Notes: generated from the letters alone by a model not told the origin. Positions 33,997 to 44,233 are shown, counted from the first letter of the stretch. The stretch: DNA of 64,000 nucleotides from an uncultured Eubacterium sp. (GCA_945946665.1 CAMEWO010000001.1:248001-312000), one strand, 5' to 3'. A program made the numbers and translations.

Positions 33997-36900
33997 TTAC
34001 TCAGCTGCTTCCTTCTTTAGCTGTTCCGCCATTACATCACACAGATTCATAACCTCTTCCATTGCCACATCAGATACATATGCTCTTAAGAGTTCCATAT
34101 TCTTCTGGCATACTTCCGGAATCTTACACTGGTCCAGAACCTTCATTGCTTCATCAGCCTTCTCAAGATTGAAATCGTCCATAGCCTGCTTAATATCATC
34201 TAACAATGTTAACAGCTCATCTACCGGAACATCATTCTTATCCTTGTTATCGTAAGAAGCAAAGCTTGCCAGCTTATCCTTAAATGATCTGTACATCTTG
34301 AGAACCTGAGGCGTATCTTTCTTTAACTGTTCAATATTATTGTCATTGCCCAGATTTTCCATTCTTAAGAATTCATTAGACATTTTAGTTGCACCAATAA
34401 GCCTTGATGTACTCTTTAATCCATGAACCTCGATTACGTAATCCTTAATCATATTATCATTAAGGCACTGTTCGATTTTGTTGGATTTGATGTCAATAAT
34501 ATTATAATAATCCCCAAGCATCTTAAGGAACATCTCCTTAGAGCCGGAGTTCTTAATACCCTCCTTGATTTCAATTCCATCAATTACCGGAATATCATCA
34601 ATGGATTCCTTAGGAGTATTCATCTCAACTTCTGCATTCTGCTTGTAAATCTTGTCGGCAGGAAGGAACTTTCTTAAGAGTGCTACCATTTCATTAAGCT
34701 CTATTGGCTTTGCCACAAAGCCATCCATACCTGCCTCTTCAAAGCTTTTTCTTGCATCCATAACAGCATTGGCTGTAAGTGCAATAACAGGAAGTTTTTT
34801 GAAGTAATCTCCATCCATGGCCCTTAATGCCTTGGTTGCCTCCACACCATCCATGACAGGCATCATATGATCCATAAGAACAATATCATATCTGTTCCTC
34901 TTAATCATCTCTAATGCCTCCCTGCCATCCTGGGCAGTATCAATGTGCATAAGAAGCGGTTTCAACAGTCCGATTGCTACTTTCCTGTTCATCTCATTGT
35001 CATCAACAAGAAGTATATTGGCAGCTGGAGCAATAAAGTTAAGGCAGTACTCATCTTCAACCTCAACCTCATTCTTCTCATTATTAATCATCTGGGCAAA
35101 GTTCACACTGTATAATGGTCTGTTAGTGGCCAGTGTGCCCTCTATCTTCTTGTTATCCAGCATAGGATTGTTGATTATGCAGACTGTGGCCTCATCAAGT
35201 ATATCAGATGGCAGTTCCATCTTCACATTGCTGTATAACTTGGTGTCGACAAATATATAGTCAACCTTCTCATGCTTCTTTATCACATCTTCATAACTTA
35301 TGTATGGAAGGTTAAAGCACTGTGCCATGTTAATAAAGGCTTCCCTTCTATAGAAGGAATCAATATAACATGTTAATGAAGGAATTTTATCCACACTTCT
35401 CTTTCTTATCTCAGCAACAGGCTTCTTATTAACAATACCCTGCTTAAGAGTAAAGTAGAATTCGCTTCCCACACCAAATGTACTGGTAACCTCAATCTTT
35501 CCACCCATAAGTCCAACCAGTCTCTGGGATACAGAAAGACCAAGTCCTGTGCCTTCCTGCTTGCTTGCCTTTCTTGTATTAAGCTGTTCAAATGACCTGA
35601 AAAGCTTGTTAATATCTATTTCACTTATTCCAATACCCGTATCCTTGACAGAATACTTAATCGTTGCTTCCTTGTCATCCATATCAACAATTTCAATCTT
35701 AAGTCTGACAAATCCCACATCAGTGAACTTAATGGCATTATTTACAATATTGATAATAACCTGTCTGACTCTTGATGCATCACCATACAGAACTGATGGC
35801 ATTCTTTTATCAATATCAAATATTAAATCAATATCCTTACTTCCAATTCTGTTAAAAAACATCATTCCCAAATCATTAAGGAAACTTGTAGTTTCGTAAT
35901 TTTCCGGAATAATGTCCATCTTTCCTGATTCAATCTTGGAGAAATCCAGAATATCATTAACAATTGTAAGAAGAGACTTTCCTGAGCTTTTAATATTCAT
36001 CAGGTATTCTTTCTCCTTATCATCCAGATCCTCTCTTAACAGAATCTCTGTCATACCAACAATGGCATTCATAGGAGTACGGATTTCATGGGACATATTG
36101 GAAAGAAAGATTGATTTTGCAGTACTTGATTCCTCTGCCCTTTCCTTTAACTCCTGCATCTCCTTTGTCTGCTCCACCATGTTGGACACATCAATTATGG
36201 ACATCATATTACCAATAACATGATGTTCCTTATCCTTAACCTCTGACAGTCTTGTTTCGTAGTATTTTCCGTCAATCTCAACCTGAGAGCTTCCTCTTCC
36301 ATTATATCCAAGTTCATCCTTCACATCCTCAAAATTCATTCTGGTAGAAATATTTTTTAAAATACTGGAAGCAGCAGGATTGTAATACAGAATACTGTTA
36401 TTATTGTCCGATACAATAATTCCTTCTGAAAGATTCTCAACCAGACCTTCCTTGGCACTTTTAACTGTATCAAACAAACCTCTTGAGCTTATAGTTCCCG
36501 TCCAGAATATACACGTAAAGAAAATGCCGAGAACTGTAGGGTCGTCTCCTGAAAATACCCCTACAGCCCTGAGTATTAAAATCATACATGGTACAAAAGC
36601 GGAGAACAATAAAAGCAGGTGAACCTTTCTTTCTTCCCTGGTAAGCTGACTCTTTATCAATGGAATCAAAACAATAATCATGCTGATTATAATTTCAGAT
36701 ACAACGTATGCCATATAGAAATAATAGAATGGAGCTGCCTCATTTTCCAGAATATGACCTGAGGTACTGGAATATCCTAATCTGAAACTTTTATAATACA
36801 GACCGTGGTGCTCACAGGTAAATATCAATGAAAACGCCACTACATTAACTGCCAGCATTAAATTAAGAATCCATTTGGGCCAGTTAATCTTCTTCCATCT

Positions 36901-37152
36901 TAACAAAAATACCAGGGCAAAGAAATTCACAAAACACTTGCCAAGGTACTCCATCTTTGCCAATACTACAAGGGCTTCAAGGGAATCTGCAAGAATATAT
37001 AAACATCTGGAAATAATGGCAACAAGACAGCAGCCCACTGATAGAACCATCGTACTTTTATAATCTGTTTCTTCCTTACCTGAAATCCATATCAGAAGAA
37101 TAAAGCATACTATTGCCCCAAGAACATGAATTCCTAACCATGCGTAACTCAA
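33997..37152 (-). CDS. Hybrid sensor kinase with 7-helix input, receiver and Hpt domains
   Basis: About 1051 aa. Seven membrane helices (about 1-225) resemble the 7TM-type His-kinase sensor, then a PAS-like region, a HisKA domain with SNMSHEIRTPMNAIVG, and an ATPase domain with NIVNNAIKFTD, DTGIGISE and GTGLGLSVSQ. After a degenerate receiver-like stretch comes a receiver with VDDNEMN and phospho-Asp in VLMDHMMPVMDG, and an Hpt domain with the His in EVHGLKSTSRL. A complete phosphorelay in one chain, output unknown. Start is TTG at 37152 after GGGAGGG. It is embedded in the pyrimidine cluster. Confidence 0.92.
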   Translation of the reverse strand: MSYAWLGIHVLGAIVCFILLIWISGKEETDYKSTMVLSVGCCLVAIISRCLYILADSLEALVVLAKMEYLGKCFVNFFALVFLLRWKKINWPKWILNLMLAVNVVAFSLIFTCEHHGLYYKSFRLGYSSTSGHILENEAAPFYYFYMAYVVSEIIISMIIVLIPLIKSQLTREERKVHLLLLFSAFVPCMILILRAVGVFSGDDPTVLGIFFTCIFWTGTISSRGLFDTVKSAKEGLVENLSEGIIVSDNNNSILYYNPAASSILKNISTRMNFEDVKDELGYNGRGSSQVEIDGKYYETRLSEVKDKEHHVIGNMMSIIDVSNMVEQTKEMQELKERAEESSTAKSIFLSNMSHEIRTPMNAIVGMTEILLREDLDDKEKEYLMNIKSSGKSLLTIVNDILDFSKIESGKMDIIPENYETTSFLNDLGMMFFNRIGSKDIDLIFDIDKRMPSVLYGDASRVRQVIINIVNNAIKFTDVGFVRLKIEIVDMDDKEATIKYSVKDTGIGISEIDINKLFRSFEQLNTRKASKQEGTGLGLSVSQRLVGLMGGKIEVTSTFGVGSEFYFTLKQGIVNKKPVAEIRKRSVDKIPSLTCYIDSFYRREAFINMAQCFNLPYISYEDVIKKHEKVDYIFVDTKLYSNVKMELPSDILDEATVCIINNPMLDNKKIEGTLATNRPLYSVNFAQMINNEKNEVEVEDEYCLNFIAPAANILLVDDNEMNRKVAIGLLKPLLMHIDTAQDGREALEMIKRNRYDIVLMDHMMPVMDGVEATKALRAMDGDYFKKLPVIALTANAVMDARKSFEEAGMDGFVAKPIELNEMVALLRKFLPADKIYKQNAEVEMNTPKESIDDIPVIDGIEIKEGIKNSGSKEMFLKMLGDYYNIIDIKSNKIEQCLNDNMIKDYVIEVHGLKSTSRLIGATKMSNEFLRMENLGNDNNIEQLKKDTPQVLKMYRSFKDKLASFASYDNKDKNDVPVDELLTLLDDIKQAMDDFNLEKADEAMKVLDQCKIPEVCQKNMELLRAYVSDVAMEEVMNLCDVMAEQLKKEAAE

Positions 37153-37238
37153 TCTTTCGCCCTCCCTGTGTAACCATTAATCCAGACATTTGTATAATAA
37201 CAATCCTATATCAGAACAAATGCCCGAATATCCTATCT

Positions 37239-38150
37239 CTACTTAACACAGCCGATAATTTCGTGGATATCGGTAATATTCTTTTGCTCCATAAAACTCT
37301 CAATACCGTCAATTACTTTTATTGTTGTCAATGGATCATTAAAATTAGCTGTTCCCACGGAAACCATAGTTGCCCCAGCCATAATAAATTCTAATGCGTC
37401 CTCTGCACTGGCAATTCCTCCCATTCCTATAACGGGAATCTTAACTGCATTGGCTGTCTGATAAACCATTCTCACAGCTACAGGCTTAATAGCAGGGCCT
37501 GACAATCCACCTGTCTTATTGGCAACTGCAAATGTTCTTCTGTTAATATCAATCTTCATACCTGTAATTGTATTAATAAGAGAAACTGCATCCGCTCCAC
37601 CAGCTTCAACAGCTTTTGCCATCTCGGTAATATCAGTAACATTAGGGCTTAATTTCATGATAACAGGATGTTTGGAAACCTTCTTCACTGCCCTTGTAAT
37701 ATCCTCTGCCATATCTGCTTTCTGTCCGAATGCTATTCCACCCTCTTTGACATTAGGACATGATATATTGATTTCCAGCATATCTACAGGTGCATCGGAC
37801 AGTTTTTCAACAGCATCAATATAGTCTTCCTTGGTTTTTCCACATACATTTACAATAATTCTGGTATCAAACTGCTTAAGGAAAGGAATGTCTCTTGAAA
37901 GAAATGTATCTATTCCCGGATTCTGTAATCCAATAGCATTAATCATTCCACCGTAAGTCTCTGCAATTCTTGGTGTAGGATTACCAGGCCATGGAACATT
38001 GGCAACACCTTTTGTGGTCACTGCACCAAGTCTGTTTAAATCTACGTATTCACCATATTCCATTCCAGAACCAAAAGTTCCAGATGCAACTGTCACCGGA
38101 TTATTAAAATGAACTCCGGCTATATCCACAGACATATTGACTTTGCTCAT
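37239..38150 (-). CDS. pyrD: Dihydroorotate dehydrogenase, class 1B catalytic subunit
   Basis: Oxidises dihydroorotate to orotate with FMN, passing electrons to NAD through PyrK. 303 aa; catalytic Cys in EINISCPNVKEGG, FMN-binding VIGMGGIASAEDAL and GATMVSVGTA. It overlaps pyrK by 1 bp, which fits a PyrD-PyrK complex. Confidence 0.96.
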   Translation of the reverse strand: MSKVNMSVDIAGVHFNNPVTVASGTFGSGMEYGEYVDLNRLGAVTTKGVANVPWPGNPTPRIAETYGGMINAIGLQNPGIDTFLSRDIPFLKQFDTRIIVNVCGKTKEDYIDAVEKLSDAPVDMLEINISCPNVKEGGIAFGQKADMAEDITRAVKKVSKHPVIMKLSPNVTDITEMAKAVEAGGADAVSLINTITGMKIDINRRTFAVANKTGGLSGPAIKPVAVRMVYQTANAVKIPVIGMGGIASAEDALEFIMAGATMVSVGTANFNDPLTTIKVIDGIESFMEQKNITDIHEIIGCVK

Positions 38151-38920
38151 TATATCTCCACCTCCCTGGCATTAAATACAGGTCCTTCCTTGCAGACTCT
38201 GGCATTATGAACCTTTGAATGGTCATCAATGTCCTTTGTCTGGCATACACAGGCAAGACATGCCCCTATTCCACATGCCATCTTCTCTTCCAGGGAAATG
38301 AAACACTCTATGTCATTATCCAGTGCAAATGATTTAATTGCCTTAAGCATCGGTGTAGGACCACAGGCGTATATAACCTGTCCTGTAATACCACACTGTT
38401 TAACTGCATCCAGCACATTACCTTTAACGCCAACACTTCCATCTTCTGAAGCTATTGTTACATTGCCATATTTTGCGAATTCATCTGCAAGAAATGTCTG
38501 GTTGTCTCTATATCCCAGCAGAATATCCTTCTCACAGTGAAGCTGCTTTGCAAGCTCTAACATTGGAGGTATTCCGATTCCACCACCAAAAATAATTGCC
38601 TTCTTTCCGGCATATGGTGCTTTAACATCATATCCGTTGCCAAGAGGACCCTGAACTGTAATGGTATCTCCTGCCTTAAGCCTTGAGAATTCCTCGGTCC
38701 CTTTACCTGCCACTCTGTACACAAGTCTTATAAAACTTCCATCTATCTCACATATGCTTATAGGCCGTGGCAGAAGTCTTGAACCATCTCCTGAATACAA
38801 TGATACAAACTGACCTGGTTTTGCTTCACCGGCAATTGCCTCTGTCTTTAATATCATCGAATACACACCATCAGCCAGGCACTCTGCCCTGGTAATAACA
38901 ACTTCTTCTCTGTTTGACAT
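38150..38920 (-). CDS. pyrK: Dihydroorotate dehydrogenase electron-transfer subunit
   Basis: FAD and 2Fe-2S subunit that links PyrD to NAD. 256 aa: FAD motif RPISICEID, NAD-binding FGGGIGIPPMLELA, and cluster Cys in CGIGACLACVC with a fourth in ARVCKEGPVF. ATG at 38920 follows GGAG; an ATG lies 12 nt up. Next to pyrD. Confidence 0.96.
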   Translation of the reverse strand: MSNREEVVITRAECLADGVYSMILKTEAIAGEAKPGQFVSLYSGDGSRLLPRPISICEIDGSFIRLVYRVAGKGTEEFSRLKAGDTITVQGPLGNGYDVKAPYAGKKAIIFGGGIGIPPMLELAKQLHCEKDILLGYRDNQTFLADEFAKYGNVTIASEDGSVGVKGNVLDAVKQCGITGQVIYACGPTPMLKAIKSFALDNDIECFISLEEKMACGIGACLACVCQTKDIDDHSKVHNARVCKEGPVFNAREVEI

Positions 38921-38950
38921 TCTTTTCTCCATTCTAGTCTGATATTCACA

Positions 38951-39871
38951 CTACTTAAGTGCACTGTTAATATCATTAATCATATCTATTGCAGCCTGTC
39001 TTGATGCATCAGCAAAGCCTGTTTCCCCAAATTTGCTATATTCTTCCTTGGTATAAGCTGCAATAATTCCTCTTGAACTGTTCACAATAGCACCAAGTCC
39101 ATCCTTATTAAAGAAATGCACAAGATCCTCTGCCTTACCTCCTTGTGCCCCATATCCAGGCACAAGAATATATGATTTAGGCATAACTTTTCTTAATATT
39201 TTACCCATCTCAGGATATGTTGCTCCTACAACTGCTCCCACATAACTGTACTGATCTCCCATACACTGTGAAGCCCATTCGTTAACCTTCTCTCCAACCC
39301 ATTCATATAATGGTCTTCCATCAATAATTCTGTCCTGGAACTCACCGCTGGAAGGATTAGATGTCTTAACAAGGATAAATATTCCCTTCTTCTCCTCCTG
39401 GCACACCTTTAAGAATGGATTAATTCCATCTGAACCAAGATATGGATTAACTGTAGCAAAATCTTCATCAAAGGCACTTAAGATTGTATTACCTACCGTA
39501 ACCTTTCCCAGATGTGCCACAGCATATGCCTCTGAAGTTGAGCCGATATCCCCTCTCTTAACGTCACCGATAACAACTAAATCCTTCTGTTTACAATAAT
39601 CAACTGTTTTCTTAAATGCTGCCATTCCTGGAACACCAAACTGCTCATACATGGCAACCTGTGGTTTAACTGCAGGAACTATGTCATATATGCAGTCCAC
39701 AATTGCCTTATTAAACTGCCATACTGCCTCTGCAGCACCTTCAAGTGTCTCACCATACTGGCTGAATGCCACTTTCTTAATATGTTCCGGTATATACTTT
39801 AACATTGGGTCAAGCCCAACTACTACTGGTGCATTAGTCTTTTTAATCTTGTCTACAAGCTTGTTAATCAT
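38951..39871 (-). CDS. pyrF: Orotidine-5'-phosphate decarboxylase, long type
   Basis: Converts OMP to UMP. 306 aa, the longer subfamily 2. Catalytic D-K-D is in VIGDVKRGDIGST; phosphate binding in YILVPGYGAQGG and IVNSSRGI. ATG at 39871 follows GGAG with the repeated GGAATGGAG leader. Between pyrC and pyrK. Confidence 0.96.
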   Translation of the reverse strand: MINKLVDKIKKTNAPVVVGLDPMLKYIPEHIKKVAFSQYGETLEGAAEAVWQFNKAIVDCIYDIVPAVKPQVAMYEQFGVPGMAAFKKTVDYCKQKDLVVIGDVKRGDIGSTSEAYAVAHLGKVTVGNTILSAFDEDFATVNPYLGSDGINPFLKVCQEEKKGIFILVKTSNPSSGEFQDRIIDGRPLYEWVGEKVNEWASQCMGDQYSYVGAVVGATYPEMGKILRKVMPKSYILVPGYGAQGGKAEDLVHFFNKDGLGAIVNSSRGIIAAYTKEEYSKFGETGFADASRQAAIDMINDINSALK

Positions 39872-39939
39872 ATTATTCTCCATTCCTCTCCTGATTCTTT
39901 CTGGTCAATTACATACCGAAAACGCCTTAGCGTCTGATA

Positions 39940-41262
39940 TTAGTACAGCTTTGGAACATCCTTGTCCACAATGCACTCAAATCCTGGTCTGTATGAGTAA
40001 ACTGTCTTTCCTCCTGAAATTGTATACACTACTTTACCCTTAACTTTCTTTCCATTGAAAGGAGTATTCTTTCCAAGTGATGCAAATTTACTGCTGTCAA
40101 TTACATATTCTTCATCCGGGTTAATAATAGTTATATCCGCTGCCCTTCCTGGAAGAAGTGTTCCCTTGTCAGATCTTAAAACCTTTGCAGGATTGTAACT
40201 CATTCTCTCCACCATCTGCATAGGTGTAAGCACTCCCTTATCAACCAGTTCAGTAATTGTAAGGCTGACAGCTGTTTCCAGGCCTGTTATTCCAAATGGT
40301 GCTTCTGCAAATGGTCTTTCTTTCTCTGTTGCATGATGTGGAGCATGGTCTGTTGATATGCAGTCCATTGTTCCACTCTTTAACCCTTCAATCAGGGCAT
40401 CAACATCCTCCTGCTTTCTTAAAGGAGGATTCATCTTGAAATTAGCATCATCAGATGTGATTGCCTCCTCTGTCAAAGTAAAGTGATGTGGGGTAACTTC
40501 AGCAGTTACATCCAGTCCCTCCTTCTTAGCCTGGGCAACCATTGCAACACTGTCCTTAGTTGAGCAGTGACAGAGATGGAGTCTTGCTCCTGTATTCTTA
40601 GCAAGAAGAATATCCCTTGCCACAATAACATCCTCAACAGCGTTCATTATTCCATATAAGCCAAGTTCCTTTGCTCTCTCTCCGGCGTTCATAACACCCC
40701 TGGCTGCAAGATTCTTATCCTCGCAGTGGGCAAATACCGGAATATCAACAATAGCTGCCAGTCTCATTGCCTGTCTTGCAACTCTTGCATTCATAACTGA
40801 CTTGCCATCCTCGCTGACAGCCACTGCTCCGTGAGCCTTAAGCTGCTCGAAATCAGTAATATATTCTCCCTCCTGGTTTGCTGTAATTGCTGCAATAGGG
40901 AGAATATTAATATCTGTTACCTCTTTTGACTTCTCAACAATGTAATCAACCATATCAACACAGTCAACAACAGGTTTTGTGTTAGGCATACAGCAGATTG
41001 TTGTAAATCCGCCTCTGGCTGCTGCCCTGGCTCCAGTCCTTATTGTCTCCTTATGCTCAAATCCCGGTTCTCTTAAGTGTACATGAAGATCAATTAATCC
41101 AGGACACACTAAACATCCTGAGGCATCAATAATGTTCTCTGCTGCTTCACTAATATTCTCTTCAACCTTAACAATGATTCCGTCTTCAAACAGCACATCC
41201 TTAACTGCATCAGTGCCACTGGCTGGGTCAATTACTCTGCCGCCCTTAATAATAGTCTTCAT
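39940..41262 (-). CDS. pyrC: Dihydroorotase
   Basis: Zinc amidohydrolase that cyclises carbamoyl-aspartate. 440 aa, type I: HVHLREPGFEHKETI holds the metal His pair, the carbamylated-Lys region and HCEDK follow, then LHLCHCSTKD, and the catalytic Asp in CISTDHAPHH. SD AAGGAGAT precedes the ATG. PyrB and CarAB are not in the window. Confidence 0.96.
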   Translation of the reverse strand: MKTIIKGGRVIDPASGTDAVKDVLFEDGIIVKVEENISEAAENIIDASGCLVCPGLIDLHVHLREPGFEHKETIRTGARAAARGGFTTICCMPNTKPVVDCVDMVDYIVEKSKEVTDINILPIAAITANQEGEYITDFEQLKAHGAVAVSEDGKSVMNARVARQAMRLAAIVDIPVFAHCEDKNLAARGVMNAGERAKELGLYGIMNAVEDVIVARDILLAKNTGARLHLCHCSTKDSVAMVAQAKKEGLDVTAEVTPHHFTLTEEAITSDDANFKMNPPLRKQEDVDALIEGLKSGTMDCISTDHAPHHATEKERPFAEAPFGITGLETAVSLTITELVDKGVLTPMQMVERMSYNPAKVLRSDKGTLLPGRAADITIINPDEEYVIDSSKFASLGKNTPFNGKKVKGKVVYTISGGKTVYSYRPGFECIVDKDVPKLY

Positions 41263-41307
41263 ATCCTTATCTCCTTATATTTTCTTATTCCGGTTATTGC
41301 GTACAAA

Positions 41308-43443
41308 TCAGTCAGCGCCACCAAGCTGCTTTCCAAGGAACTTCTCCTCGAATTCCTTTGCTGGTACCGGTTTTCCAAAATAATAACCCTGAATATAATC
41401 TGCTCCAAGTTCTCTTAAAAGTTCATACTGGTCGCTGTGCTCCACACCCTCAACAACAATCTGTGTTCCGATTGTTTTTGAAAGGTCTACTATAAGCTTT
41501 ACAAAAGCCTGTGCATAATCATCACCAACAATGTCATCTATAAAGGTCTTGTCCACCTTAATAATATTAAGCGGAAGCTGCTTTATGTAGTTAAGAGATG
41601 AATATCCTGTTCCAAAATCATCCAGGGCAATCCTTGGACCTAATGTCTTTAAGCCTTTGATGATATTAAGCACTCTGTCCATGTCATTAATTGCAAATGA
41701 CTCTGTTATCTCAAGGACTACATTGGATGGGTTAACACCACTCTGAAGAATAATCCTGTTGATATTGTCAACCACATTCTTCTGTAAAAGCTGGACAACT
41801 GACAGATTGACATTAACATGGAAATCCACATAACCTGCATCATTCCACTTCTTGCACTGCTTACATGCCTCCTCCAGAATATAATCACCAATATCTGTTA
41901 TTAATCCCAGATACTCAGCAAGGGGAATAAACTCTCCCGGTCCCATAAATCCCAGAGATTTACTGTCCCATCTTACCAGAGCCTCACAAGACACGCATTT
42001 CTTAGTTACTGTATCAACAACAGGCTGATAGAAAACAACAAATTCCTGAATCTGGGAAGCCACTGCCTGACGCATATTGTTCTCAATATCCAGCTGCTTT
42101 GCAGTATTAGTCTTCTTATCAGCATCATAATAATTATAGCAGTTCTTACCTGACTTCTTACTTTCGTACATAGCCACGTCTGCCATCTTAATAATATCAT
42201 GGACATCATCACTGTTATCAGGAAATGTTGCGATACCCATACTCATTGTACAGTAATACTCTGTTCCCATAAGATACCAAGGCTTGTTAAACATATTAAC
42301 AACATTCTTAATTATTCTTTCCATGTCCTGGTACTGCTCAGGTCTGATAATTACAAGAAACTCATCTCCACCCATCCTGTAACAGTTACCACGAAGGCCA
42401 GGCACGCCCTGAAGTCCGGCTGCAATCTGCTGTAACAGCACATCGCCATACTGGTGTCCCAGACCATCATTAATATGCTTGAAATCATCCAGGTCAATGA
42501 ACATTACAGCACCTTTAGTATCTGTATTCTCTGCATCTCTCATTACCCTTCTCAGGTCATTCTCACACTTCATTCTGTTATACAGACCTGTAAGGAAATC
42601 ATTATTAGCCTGATACTCTATCTTCTGCTGGTTCTTCTTCTTCTGCGTAGTATCTACAGCAGTACACACAATTACAGGACTTCCGTCAATCCATGTAAGG
42701 TCTGAAAACTTAATCTCAAACCATAAGCCTGACATAGGATCATAATACTCACTTGGTTTCCTGTGTTTTTTCTCCTCATCAGGCATGTTCATGTAATCAA
42801 TGACACCCTCCTGAATTGCACGCTTAACCTCGTCCGTTTTGGCAGCCACATCATTTTCAAAAAGAACTGTTCCGTCAGTACGGTTAAAAACCATGATTCC
42901 AGAACCTATGCTGCTAAGAATCTCTCTTAATACTTCATAGGACGAAAGAAGAGAACTCCTGGTAACCTTTTTCTGTGCAATAATCTGCACAATATTAGCC
43001 ACATCTCCAATAAATTTCAAAACCTCTTCACCATAATGAGTGCATGAATGTGTATCAAATACAGCAAAATACATCGCACAGGCATTATTAATATATACTG
43101 GCACTGTAACAGATGTCTCTGCCCCCATAAGTTCCAATATAGTGCGTTCATCCTCTGTGCAGCTGTCTGTATAACACGCTTTAATCCCGTCACCTGCAAT
43201 GGCAAACTTATCCATGGCAAAATTAGTCATCTCCATAGGCTTATCATCCGGGCCCACATAAGAGATAACAGCATCTACCCAGTTATTATCTGCACTTATC
43301 TGCATAATTGCTGCATGTGAAGTGATAAGGACTCCCTCTATATCCTCAAGGATACCTTCCACGATTTCCATGAAAGTCCCCTCCGCCTCCAGTTTATGCA
43401 CTATTCTGGTCATTACTTCTTCTCTGCGGTACTTATCTTCCAA
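41308..43443 (-). CDS. GAF-GGDEF-EAL protein, c-di-GMP turnover
   Basis: About 711 aa, soluble. A GAF-like sensor (about 1-165) and PAS-like region (about 170-280) lead to a diguanylate cyclase domain with intact RMGGDEF (the RxxD inhibitory site upstream is not present) and a phosphodiesterase domain with intact CEALVRW and DDFGTGYSSL. Both activities look possible. TTG at 43443 follows AGGGGG. It stands first before pyrC, with its own promoter at 43475-43502, so it may share a transcript with the pyrimidine genes. Confidence 0.92.
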   Translation of the reverse strand: MEDKYRREEVMTRIVHKLEAEGTFMEIVEGILEDIEGVLITSHAAIMQISADNNWVDAVISYVGPDDKPMEMTNFAMDKFAIAGDGIKACYTDSCTEDERTILELMGAETSVTVPVYINNACAMYFAVFDTHSCTHYGEEVLKFIGDVANIVQIIAQKKVTRSSLLSSYEVLREILSSIGSGIMVFNRTDGTVLFENDVAAKTDEVKRAIQEGVIDYMNMPDEEKKHRKPSEYYDPMSGLWFEIKFSDLTWIDGSPVIVCTAVDTTQKKKNQQKIEYQANNDFLTGLYNRMKCENDLRRVMRDAENTDTKGAVMFIDLDDFKHINDGLGHQYGDVLLQQIAAGLQGVPGLRGNCYRMGGDEFLVIIRPEQYQDMERIIKNVVNMFNKPWYLMGTEYYCTMSMGIATFPDNSDDVHDIIKMADVAMYESKKSGKNCYNYYDADKKTNTAKQLDIENNMRQAVASQIQEFVVFYQPVVDTVTKKCVSCEALVRWDSKSLGFMGPGEFIPLAEYLGLITDIGDYILEEACKQCKKWNDAGYVDFHVNVNLSVVQLLQKNVVDNINRIILQSGVNPSNVVLEITESFAINDMDRVLNIIKGLKTLGPRIALDDFGTGYSSLNYIKQLPLNIIKVDKTFIDDIVGDDYAQAFVKLIVDLSKTIGTQIVVEGVEHSDQYELLRELGADYIQGYYFGKPVPAKEFEEKFLGKQLGGAD

Positions 43444-43474
43444 GAATTTTGCCCCCTAACTGATATATAGGGAT

Positions 43475-43502
43475 ATTATACCCTATTTTGTGGTCTTTGC
43501 AA
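43475..43502 (-). promoter_or_regulatory. Promoter before the GGDEF/EAL-pyr group
   Basis: On the minus strand TTGCAA (43502-43497), 16-bp spacer and a perfect TATAAT (43480-43475). The 5' leader would be only about 25 nt, leaving no room for a PyrR attenuator. Confidence 0.75.
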
Positions 43503-43588
43503 ACCCTTGTGTTAAAGAAATAAAAATGTTATCATTCTGATTGGCGTTAACTTACAGCTGATAATTATTATTATATGGAGATTATTAT

Positions 43589-44110
43589 ATGGATACTATC
43601 AAATATAACACCAGATTAAAGGCATCCGGCGACGAATACCGAAAAATTGTGTTCTGGAACAGATTTATCAGAAATCCGATTGAGACAATTCTATCCCTTG
43701 TTCCCGCCGCCATTGCAATAGTACTTATGGTTATGGGATTTTTCAATATGTATCTGGGAGTTATATACGCAGCATGCTTTGCATACCCTGTATATATATT
43801 TGTATTCCAGTTCAGAAGTGCTGTGGGGTACCATTTAAAACACAGAGACCCTTCAGAGGATGCGACTTGCACAATAACATTAATGGATACGGGTATAATG
43901 GCTGAAATTCCAGACTTCCAGATTACACACACATACCAGTGGAACTCATTTACAACAATTTACAGGAAAATGGGCTACTATATGTTCTTTGAAGGCTCAA
44001 AGATGACAGTTATGTTAAGAATTGCTGATATGGACACAGAACAACAGAAAGCCGTTCCTGATATAATTAAGAAATATGTTAACCAGAATATTTGTAAGAT
44101 ACTGTTTTAG
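43589..44110 (+). CDS. YcxB-like membrane protein
   Basis: 173 aa. Two hydrophobic segments (about 32-75, TILSLVPAAIAIVLMVMGFF and the next helix) are followed by a C-terminal domain (IMAEIPDFQITHTYQWNSFTTIYR, YYMFFEGSKMTVMLRI), the pattern of YcxB-like domains. Function unknown. Start follows GGAG with the common leader, here on the plus strand. Convergent with the glycosyltransferase gene. Confidence 0.75.
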   Translation: MDTIKYNTRLKASGDEYRKIVFWNRFIRNPIETILSLVPAAIAIVLMVMGFFNMYLGVIYAACFAYPVYIFVFQFRSAVGYHLKHRDPSEDATCTITLMDTGIMAEIPDFQITHTYQWNSFTTIYRKMGYYMFFEGSKMTVMLRIADMDTEQQKAVPDIIKKYVNQNICKILF

Positions 44111-44111
44111 G

Positions 44112-44141
44112 ATTGCAAGAGTTGCAGAGCAACGGAGCAAT
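44112..44141 (+). repeat. 30-nt two-stem hairpin, copy 2
   Basis: Stem ATTGC/GCAAT, internal loop AAGA/GGA, stem GTTGC/GCAAC, loop AGA. It begins 2 nt after the stop codon of the YcxB-like gene and precedes the terminator. Confidence 0.7.
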
Positions 44142-44161
44142 TCGTGTATCTGGCAAAAATC

Positions 44162-44213
44162 AAAAGGGTCAGAATTCTTATCCTGCCTGCATGATAAGAA
44201 TTCTGACCCTTTT
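44162..44213. terminator. Strong bidirectional terminator
   Basis: A 21-bp perfect stem (44162-44182 with 44193-44213) has A/T runs on both sides. It separates the convergent YcxB-like and glycosyltransferase genes. Confidence 0.9.
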
Positions 44214-44233
44214 TATTGTGAAGTCTCTACTAT

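Noticed and set aside
43444-43588. PyrR attenuator or uridine-responsive leader before the pyr cluster
   Set aside because: The -10 is only about 25 nt from the first start codon, leaving no room, and no binding-loop pattern was seen.
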